DNA of 16,794 nucleotides, from NCBI GenBank assembly GCA_964477195.1, contig CAYZCX010000020.1:1-16794 (forward strand). Direction: 5' to 3'. Both the position numbers and the translations under genes were made by a program. Position 1 is the stretch's first letter. Every line of letters begins with the position of its first letter. Of this stretch, positions 11,255 to 16,794 are shown in pieces. Below the pieces are notes generated by a model. The model was not told the DNA's origin. It was given only the letters and a program-made list of their open reading frames with translations, and did not search any database. The DNA comes from JALRBM01 sp964477195. Lineage in GTDB: Bacteria > Patescibacteriota > Saccharimonadia > Saccharimonadales > Saccharimonadaceae.

Positions 11255-12895
11255 ATGACACAGCAACGGAATTCTTTAGACGGCTTCGTGCCTCGTCGCC
11301 CTAGCGCTCAGCCAATGACTGGACCAAAGGACGGGGAGACCGATAAGTTTGGCCAAAATCGAGCGGTGATCAACTCACCTGAACATTCTTTGCGACGTCC
11401 TGTCGGGACTGCTGGATCGCCAATCGCGCGAAGCGACCTGGACGAGTCGCTTAAGGGCATTGATGATCCTGAGCTCGACAAAAAAGGTAAAAAGCGTCGT
11501 GGTAAGAAGAAGCCAAAGAGTAAACTTCGTCGCATAATTAAATGGGTAATTATTGTACTCATTGTCGCTATCCTCGCAGCAGCGGGCTACTTCATATACA
11601 AAAGCATGAGTGCAGGGAGTCAGATATTCAAGGGAAGCATCCTTGATATTATTCAGAACAAACCGCTTAAACAAGATGCCAACGGACGCAGTAATATTCT
11701 TGTTTTAGGCACGTCTCAGGATGATCCCGGTCATGAAGCCGGCTATCTTACCGACTCTATTATGATTTTGAGCGTCGATCAAAAAAATAAGAATGCGTAT
11801 ATGATCAGTATTCCACGTGATCTTGAAGTGCAGTATGAGCAGGCATGTATGTCGGGTTATCAGGGGAAGATCAATGTTTATTATAGTTGTGTTGGTGGCG
11901 GAACGGACAACATTGACTCTGAGCGAGCGGCGTTGACGAAGGAGTCAGGATTTATTGGCGGTATAGTTGGACTTGATATCCAATATGGGGTCAATGTGAA
12001 TTACACGGTAATGCGTGAGCTTGTTAGCGCAGTTGGCGGTATTACGGTGACGATTGAAAGTCGTGATCCACGAGGTCAGATGGATAGCAACTTTGATTGG
12101 AAGTGTGGTGTGGGTGATCGTAAGGTGAGCCGCGCAGAAGTTTTGAGACGATGTCCTCCAAGCGGTCACTTCATCGATTATCCAAATGGACCCGTGACGC
12201 TTGATGCCGAACATGCGCTCTATCTCGCTCAAGCACGGGGAGATATTAGCCCAACATATGGATTTGAGCAGTCAAACTTTGACCGTGAGAAAAATCAACA
12301 GAAGATTGTGAAGGCAATTAGAGAAAAGGCGCTGAGCGCTGGTGTGCTGACTGACTTTGGTAGGGTAAGCGGCGTCATTGATGCATTGGGTAATAATCTC
12401 CGCACGACTTTTGAATCGAGCGAAATACGGACACTAGTTTCGCTCGCTAAAGATATAAAAGATAGTGACATCAAGTCAATTCCGCTTAATGATCCAGCTA
12501 ACCCAATTCTCAATGGTAATGCTCAGCCATCTGCAGGGAAGTTCCAATTTGGTCCTTTACAAGCATTTATAAAGAAGCAACTTAACTCTAATCCTGCGGT
12601 TCGTGAAGGCGCGAAGATCGGCATTTATAACGGGTCGGGAGTCACTGGTGTTGCGCAAAAAGAAGCAGATAAGCTTGAAGCGCAAGGATTTACGATCGGA
12701 GATATTACTACGGCACCAGGGGCAAAATATGCAGACGTCGAAGTATATCAGATTGGCGATGGAATGACGGCTACAAAAGCTAAGCTAGAATCACTTTATG
12801 GCGTCAAAGTGAAGACAACCACCCCTCCGCTAACACCTGCTGCCGGCACAAACTTCGTCGTGATATTTGGTAAAGATCGTTCGTCGAGCGAATAA
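11255..12895 (+). CDS. LytR-CpsA-Psr (LCP) family wall-polymer transferase
   Basis: A 546-aa membrane protein with an extracellular catalytic part. LCP enzymes transfer polyprenyl-linked glycopolymers to peptidoglycan. Residues 1-95 form a cytoplasmic tail ending in a Lys/Arg cluster (KKGKKRRGKKKPKSKLRR), and the membrane segment is about 94-116. The LCP domain (about 145-355) has RSNILVLGTSQDDPG, TDSIMILSV (Asp167), SIPRDL (Arg188) and the AEHALYLAQARGD...NFDREKNQQKI block with the conserved Arg/Gln residues. A LytR C-terminal domain (about 453-542) starts IGIYNGSGVTGVAQKEADKL. AGGAG at 11242-11246 is eight bases before the ATG. Four Cys (198, 212, 284, 300) in the external domain could form disulfides. 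The next gene follows closely and has its own -10. Confidence 0.93.
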   Translation: MTQQRNSLDGFVPRRPSAQPMTGPKDGETDKFGQNRAVINSPEHSLRRPVGTAGSPIARSDLDESLKGIDDPELDKKGKKRRGKKKPKSKLRRIIKWVIIVLIVAILAAAGYFIYKSMSAGSQIFKGSILDIIQNKPLKQDANGRSNILVLGTSQDDPGHEAGYLTDSIMILSVDQKNKNAYMISIPRDLEVQYEQACMSGYQGKINVYYSCVGGGTDNIDSERAALTKESGFIGGIVGLDIQYGVNVNYTVMRELVSAVGGITVTIESRDPRGQMDSNFDWKCGVGDRKVSRAEVLRRCPPSGHFIDYPNGPVTLDAEHALYLAQARGDISPTYGFEQSNFDREKNQQKIVKAIREKALSAGVLTDFGRVSGVIDALGNNLRTTFESSEIRTLVSLAKDIKDSDIKSIPLNDPANPILNGNAQPSAGKFQFGPLQAFIKKQLNSNPAVREGAKIGIYNGSGVTGVAQKEADKLEAQGFTIGDITTAPGAKYADVEVYQIGDGMTATKAKLESLYGVKVKTTTPPLTPAAGTNFVVIFGKDRSSSE

Positions 12896-12896
12896 A

Positions 12897-12905
12897 TGGT
12901 ATAAT
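12897..12905 (+). promoter_or_regulatory. Extended -10 before the polytopic membrane protein (leaderless candidate)
   Basis: TGGTATAAT at 12897-12905 is a perfect extended -10. The expected start, near 12912, is only a few bases before the ATG at 12916, and there is no Shine-Dalgarno sequence. The ATG at 12904 lies inside this element and is therefore unlikely to be the start. Confidence 0.6.
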
Positions 12906-12915
12906 GGCCTCTAGT

Positions 12916-13695
12916 ATGGAGTTCCTGAAATTATCAAAAAAACGTTCGCTCTTTAGTGAAATTATCTATGTCGTCTTAAACATTGCCTTGGCTGTGGCAG
13001 TGCTTGCTATCGTGTGGGCTGTTGAATCGCCATGGGCTGCCTTTGCGCTTGTTTTGCTGAGTAAGTGGCGTGTACTTGCGGTTCGCCCTCGTTATTGGTT
13101 TGCAAATATCCAGGCGAATCTCGTCGATATTATTGTGAGCGTCAGCGTGGTTATTCTTTTGTACGCGGCGAATGGTGCGGTCATTGCCCAGGGGGCCATT
13201 ACGGCACTATATATTGTCTGGCTCCTTTTTATAAAACCTCGCTCAAAACGTGTATTTGTGACGCTTCAGGCTGGATCTGCGCTGTTTTTGGGTATTACCG
13301 CACTTGCGCTTGTTTCATATGATTGGAATGTACTTTTCGTCGTAGGTGCTATGTGGGTCATAGGATACAGCGTTGCTCGACATGTTCTGGCAAGTTACGA
13401 AGAGGCCCATCTGTCATTTTATAGTCTGGTATGGGGGCTTATCGTCGCAGAACTTGGATGGGTGATGTATCACTGGACATTTGCTTACACGCTTCCTGGA
13501 GTTGGGCATATAAAACTTGTTCAGGAGGCAATTGTTGCGCTGGCGCTTAGCTTTTTGGCGGAGCGTGTGTACGCGAGCTATGAAAAGCACGGCGAAGTAC
13601 GGGGGAATGACGTCCTGCTTCCGGCGCTGTTCTCGATTAGCGTCATCCTTGTCCTCGTAATTTTCTTCAATCGTATCAATACAGGTGGTATTTAA
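12916..13695 (+). CDS. Polytopic membrane protein of unknown function
   Basis: A 259-aa integral membrane protein with no family I recognise. About eight or nine hydrophobic helices are visible, including IIYVVLNIALAVAVLAIVWA, LVDIIVSVSVVILLYAA, AITALYIVWLLFI, SALFLGITALALVS, VLFVVGAMWVIGYSVA, YSLVWGLIVAELGWVMY, AIVALALSFLAERVYAS and LFSISVILVLVIFF. The short N-terminal head is basic (KLSKKR). Few charged residues lie within the helices, so no transport mechanism can be read from the sequence. The ATG at 12916 is preferred because the upstream ATG at 12904 overlaps a perfect extended -10. It sits between the LCP and HtrA genes on the same strand, a location consistent with an envelope role. 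Confidence 0.82.
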   Translation: MEFLKLSKKRSLFSEIIYVVLNIALAVAVLAIVWAVESPWAAFALVLLSKWRVLAVRPRYWFANIQANLVDIIVSVSVVILLYAANGAVIAQGAITALYIVWLLFIKPRSKRVFVTLQAGSALFLGITALALVSYDWNVLFVVGAMWVIGYSVARHVLASYEEAHLSFYSLVWGLIVAELGWVMYHWTFAYTLPGVGHIKLVQEAIVALALSFLAERVYASYEKHGEVRGNDVLLPALFSISVILVLVIFFNRINTGGI

Positions 13696-13717
13696 GCGGC
13701 GTTTCAGATTTGGTGGG

Positions 13718-13723
13718 TAAAAT
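13718..13723 (+). promoter_or_regulatory. Possible -10 of the HtrA gene
   Basis: TAAAAT at 13718-13723 ends nine bases before the ATG at 13733. There is no good -35 and no Shine-Dalgarno sequence. If used, the leader would be only about three bases. Confidence 0.3.
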
Positions 13724-13732
13724 CGTAACATT

Positions 13733-14920
13733 ATGAGTGAAAAACAAGAAAAAGAGGTCCTGAGCGAAATACCCGTGAAGCCACGGCATAGCAAAAAAAT
13801 AGGTTTGATCATTGCCGCAAGTATGGTGGTGCTTGTTGCTGTCGGTGGCGTTGTCGGGTTCGAGATTAACAAATTTTTTCAACAAGCACCTGCTAATGGA
13901 AATACTACATCTCACCAGTCAGTAGCGAATGATGGCAATAAAATCGTGACTCCCGAAGAAGGTGATGTTGCCGGTCTTGTCGAAAAAGTAGGTCCAAGTG
14001 TTGTTTCTGTAGTGACAACAGGTGCCGCAAATTCGCAGCGGGGCGGGAATCAGGACGTGACTGAGCAGGAGGGGGCAGGGACGGGTGTTATTGTGAGTGG
14101 CGATGGCTACATTCTTACAAATAAACATGTCGTTAGTGATGCAAAAACAGTCAAAGTGGTTCTTTCGGACGGAACGACTCACGAAAATGTGAAGATTGTT
14201 GGAACCGACCCCTTGAATGATGTTGCATTTTTGAAGGTGGATGGCGTCACAAATCTCCCCGCCGCGCAGTTAGGAGACTCGTCGTCGGTTCGAGTGGGAC
14301 AAAGGGTTGTGGCTATCGGAAATTCGTTGGGGCAGTATCAAAATACAGTGACAAGCGGAATTATCTCGGGAAGTGGTCGTCCCGTCTCGGCGCAAGCAGG
14401 TGATACGGTAGAAAACCTGACGGATCTTCTTCAAACAGATGCCGCAATTAATCTCGGTAACTCTGGAGGACCACTCTTGAATCTGAGCGGACAAGTCATA
14501 GGAATAAACACCGCGATCGTCGAAGACGCACAGGGGATTGGGTTTGCCATTCCAATTAACTCCACAAAGGGAATAATGAAAGGGGTCTTAGCGGGAAAGG
14601 GTGTCGAGCGAGCATATCTCGGTGTTAATTTCGTCAGTATTACAGCTGAAGTTGCAAAGTATTACAATCTTGGCGTGAAGCAAGGCGCGTATGTTCATGC
14701 TGAGCGAGGAACGGCAATATTGGCTGGAAGTCCTGCAGAGAAAGCTGGCTTAAAAGATAATGATATTATCACCAAAGTCGGGGGCGTGAATGTCGGCGCG
14801 GCTGGCAGCGTATCAAGTCTTGTCGCTGAGTATACCCCAGGTGATACTATTACCGTAACGGTGCTGAGAAATGGTCAAGCTCTCGACATTTCGATCACAC
14901 TCGGCTTGTATAAGAGCTAG
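13733..14920 (+). CDS. HtrA/DegP-type serine protease with PDZ domain
   Basis: A 395-aa membrane-anchored protease that degrades or handles misfolded envelope proteins. A basic cytoplasmic tail leads to one membrane segment (about 22-43), then a flexible linker to about 75. The trypsin-like domain has the full triad: His132 in TNKHVVSD, Asp163 in DPLNDVAFLKV and Ser244 in LGNSGGPLL. One PDZ domain covers about 295-390, with YLGVNF, SPAEKAGLKDNDIITKVGG and ITVTVLRNGQ. The protein is probably external, since the N-terminal region is Lys/Arg-rich before the membrane segment. Its stop TAG overlaps the stop of the convergent prmC in a shared CTAG. Confidence 0.95.
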   Translation: MSEKQEKEVLSEIPVKPRHSKKIGLIIAASMVVLVAVGGVVGFEINKFFQQAPANGNTTSHQSVANDGNKIVTPEEGDVAGLVEKVGPSVVSVVTTGAANSQRGGNQDVTEQEGAGTGVIVSGDGYILTNKHVVSDAKTVKVVLSDGTTHENVKIVGTDPLNDVAFLKVDGVTNLPAAQLGDSSSVRVGQRVVAIGNSLGQYQNTVTSGIISGSGRPVSAQAGDTVENLTDLLQTDAAINLGNSGGPLLNLSGQVIGINTAIVEDAQGIGFAIPINSTKGIMKGVLAGKGVERAYLGVNFVSITAEVAKYYNLGVKQGAYVHAERGTAILAGSPAEKAGLKDNDIITKVGGVNVGAAGSVSSLVAEYTPGDTITVTVLRNGQALDISITLGLYKS

Positions 14921-15750
14921 GCCTTTTGGAGTAAGACGATCAGCCCTGCGGTCTTCTGGCGAGCAAAGCCGTGACGTGAGGCGAATTTGATAAGCGCAGG
15001 GTGTTGCCGAGTGTCGGCCTCGAGAATAAGTGATCCTTTTGGGCTAAGACGAGTCTGGGCTTCTTCGATAAGCTTATAAATAAGATGGAGACCGGCATCT
15101 TCGGCGAAGAGAGCTATTTCGGGCTCGTATTGGGTCTCAGGGGAACGTTCCCATGAACGATCGACGTAAGGGAGATTCGCAAGAATGAAATCAGGGGTGA
15201 ATGAATAGGATTCCAAAAGATTACTTTGAAGGGTTGTCACCTGGCTATCAAATGTCTTGGCGTTTGCCTCTGCTACTCGAAGCGCATGATGACTAATGTC
15301 CGAAAGTGTGACTTCTAGTTCTGGAAGTTCCAGCTTGGCAGTAATGCCAAGACAACCGCTTCCTGTGCCAACATCGATAAGATGTTTGGGATCCTCGTCT
15401 AGAAGTGACTGTGGGGTAGCGCGAATGACCTCTTTAAGGAGGTCAATAATCGGTTCAGACTCGGGTCGAGGAATAAGTGTCGCTGGGGTGACTTTGAAGA
15501 GGCGACCATAGAATTCTTTATGTCCAATAATGTAGGCAATCGGTGTCCGGTCGAGCCGGAGACGAACCCGTGCCTCGGCAATTTCAAAGTGCCGAATATC
15601 GAGTGAGTCATCGCTATGAGCATGGATAAATGTCCGATTTTTACGGAGTGTATGCGCGAGGATTAATTCGGCATCGAGCCTTCCCGACGGGATACCTGCG
15701 TCGGTTATTTTTTTGGCTGCCGAATGAATCCACTCACTATATTTCGGCAT
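14917..15750 (-). CDS. prmC: Peptide chain release factor N5-glutamine methyltransferase
   Basis: A 277-aa SAM-dependent methyltransferase that modifies the Gln of the GGQ motif in release factors; its substrate RF1 is encoded immediately upstream. The N-terminal helical domain precedes LIPRPESEP (92-100), close to the usual LIPRPETE. The SAM motif is LIDVGTGSGCLGI (124-136). The catalytic motif, normally NPPY, reads NLPY here (192-195). EPEIALFAEDAGLHLIYKLI and LILEADTRQ follow as in the family. The frame is open up to 15915, but that extension lies wholly within prfA; the ATG at 15750 begins MPKYSEWIHSA, as expected for PrmC, and overlaps the prfA end by 14 bases. This is strong evidence for coupling. 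The 3' end overlaps the htrA-like stop. Confidence 0.93.
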   Translation of the reverse strand: MPKYSEWIHSAAKKITDAGIPSGRLDAELILAHTLRKNRTFIHAHSDDSLDIRHFEIAEARVRLRLDRTPIAYIIGHKEFYGRLFKVTPATLIPRPESEPIIDLLKEVIRATPQSLLDEDPKHLIDVGTGSGCLGITAKLELPELEVTLSDISHHALRVAEANAKTFDSQVTTLQSNLLESYSFTPDFILANLPYVDRSWERSPETQYEPEIALFAEDAGLHLIYKLIEEAQTRLSPKGSLILEADTRQHPALIKFASRHGFARQKTAGLIVLLQKA

Positions 15751-16794
15751 TTTTGGCAGCAAGTTCACGCTCGTACCCCTGGAGATGTTCGATAATGTCG
15801 TCGATATTGCCATTAAGCGCACCAGGCATATTGCTGCGCGAATAGCCGATGCGATGGTCGGTAATACGATCTTGAGGGAAATTGTAAGTGCGAATTTTTT
15901 CGCTTCGATCGCCACTACCGATTAGGCTGCGACGTTCGGCAGCGAGCTTTGATTGTTCGGCGTCGATTTTTTGCTGGAGGAGACGACTTCGAAGAACGCT
16001 CATTGCCTTGTCCTTGTTCTTGAGTTGAGATTTTTCGTCCTGATTTGTTACGACCATCCCAGTGGGGAGGTGGGTAATACGGACTGCACTATCGGTCGTG
16101 TTGACGCTTTGGCCGCCATGACCACTGGCGCGGTAGATGTCAATGCGAAGATCGCTAGGGTTGATTTCGATATCTGTTTCTTGAGCTTCGGGGAGGACGG
16201 CGACGGTCACAGTACTTGTGTGGATGCGCCCTTGAGATTCCGTTGCAGGAACGCGCTGAACACGGTGCACACCTGACTCGAACTTTAACTGAGCGTAGGG
16301 CGCTTCGCCTTTTATGCCAAAAATAACCTCTTTGTAGCCACCACTATCATTTGCACTTTCGCTAATAAGTTCAGTTTTGAGGCCATGAGACTCGCAGTAG
16401 CGAAGATACATACGATATAACTCGGCGGCAAAAAGGCTTGCTTCATCGCCACCGGCACCAGCCCGGATCTCAACGATAACATTCTTTTCGTCGTTTGGGT
16501 CTTTGGGCGCGAGCATCATGAAGAGTTCTTCTTCGAGATTGGCGAGCTTAGCTTCTGTTTCGCTCGCTTCAGACTTGGCTAGCTCTGCCAGCTCATCGTT
16601 GCCATTTGCTAATTGCCTGGCTTCTTCAAGTTGAAGTTCCAAATTTTTGCGAAGGGTGGCTTTCTCAAGAATTCCCTCTAACTCTGAGAAGCGCCGATTT
16701 TTTTGGCTAAACTCAGGGTCGTTATAGGCTGAAGGCGTCGCCAAAAAAGCAGCAAGATCTGGTTTTTCCTTCGCCAGTTGGTCGATATCAAGGT
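15737..16794 (-). CDS. prfA: Peptide chain release factor 1 (5' end outside window)
   Basis: RF1 recognises UAA and UAG on the ribosome and triggers release of the finished protein. The codon-recognition tripeptide PAT lies in HRVQRVPATESQGRIHTS (PAT at 16249-16241), and the catalytic GGQ is at 16117-16109 in ASGHGGQSVNTTDSAVRITH. RAGAGGDEASLFAAELYRMY is another family block. The frame does not end at the TTG at 16744: it continues without a stop to the window edge as LDIDQLAKEKPDLAAFLATP, which fits the RF1 N-terminal helical region, so the start is missing. prmC overlaps its last 14 bases. Because none of the genes here end in TGA, RF1 would suffice to terminate them all. Confidence 0.96.
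   Translation of the reverse strand, partial: LDIDQLAKEKPDLAAFLATPSAYNDPEFSQKNRRFSELEGILEKATLRKNLELQLEEARQLANGNDELAELAKSEASETEAKLANLEEELFMMLAPKDPNDEKNVIVEIRAGAGGDEASLFAAELYRMYLRYCESHGLKTELISESANDSGGYKEVIFGIKGEAPYAQLKFESGVHRVQRVPATESQGRIHTSTVTVAVLPEAQETDIEINPSDLRIDIYRASGHGGQSVNTTDSAVRITHLPTGMVVTNQDEKSQLKNKDKAMSVLRSRLLQQKIDAEQSKLAAERRSLIGSGDRSEKIRTYNFPQDRITDHRIGYSRSNMPGALNGNIDDIIEHLQGYERELAAKNAEI

Noticed and set aside
15751..15915. 55-residue N-terminal extension of PrmC
   Set aside because: It is entirely inside the prfA coding region in another frame; the ATG at 15750 gives the normal PrmC start and length.
16742..16744. TTG start for prfA inside the window
   Set aside because: The frame continues to the window edge with sequence fitting the RF1 N-terminal region, so the gene is truncated by the window rather than started here.
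1..16794. tRNA, rRNA, CRISPR arrays or insertion sequences
   Set aside because: I saw no cloverleaf-like gene with a CCA end, no rRNA segment, no regularly spaced repeats and no transposase. The intergenic spaces are all under about 175 bases and are occupied by promoters and hairpins.

Overview
This window looks like a piece of chromosome from a Patescibacteria/CPR bacterium, most plausibly Saccharibacteria (TM7). That placement is an inference from gene content: a type-2 isoleucyl-tRNA synthetase, a LytR-CpsA-Psr cell-wall protein, ParAB, HtrA, a lone L21 gene and the prfA-prmC pair, with several small lineage-type hypotheticals and many starts that look leaderless. No 16S or other decisive marker is present. 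All 20 recognised genes stop with TAA (9) or TAG (11). None stops with TGA.

Layout. (1) Bases 1-1616 hold the C-terminal part of ileS; the first ~47 bases are an implausible C-rich string, probably a contig-end artefact. (2) Bases 1649-3422 hold a GC-rich secretion cassette: a near-perfect promoter, a TasA/camelysin-like fibre subunit, a large hairpin, a second promoter, a short secreted Ser/Thr/Pro-rich protein and a SipW-type signal peptidase, closed by a rho-independent terminator. Both preproteins share the PGSGA signal-end motif, so the neighbouring peptidase probably processes them. The cassette resembles the tasA/tapA/sipW matrix-fibre systems of Firmicutes and the camelysin/SipW pairs of Actinobacteria. 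(3) Bases 3504-6816 hold a small acidic protein, a minimal zinc metallopeptidase, a large surface protein with a lamin-tail domain and a C-terminal membrane anchor, and a GalU-like nucleotidyltransferase.

(4) Bases 6818-7836 hold two tandem minus-strand modules. Each has a hairpin, a small unknown protein and a promoter. The proteins are diverged paralogues, while the promoters, leaders and module edges remain alike. I consider this and the TasA-SipW cassette the most interesting parts of the window. (5) Bases 7848-8783 hold rplU (L21), with a perfect dyad inside its promoter, and an orphan 151-aa gene with its own promoter and dyad. (6) Bases 8883-10552 hold parA-parB for chromosome partition, driven by an extended -10 promoter. 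(7) Bases 10553-14920 hold a canonical signal peptidase I (minus), divergent from an LCP-family wall-polymer transferase, then a polytopic membrane protein and an HtrA-type protease. (8) Bases 14917-16794 hold prmC and prfA on the minus strand, overlapping by 14 bases; prfA runs off the right edge.

Much of the window concerns the cell surface: export and trimming of proteins (two signal peptidases), an extracellular fibre, an anchored adhesin-like protein, wall-polymer attachment and envelope quality control. That would suit an epibiont living on another bacterium, but this lifestyle link is inference. I saw no tRNA, rRNA, CRISPR array, insertion sequence or parS site. No gene-free stretch exceeds 300 bases.
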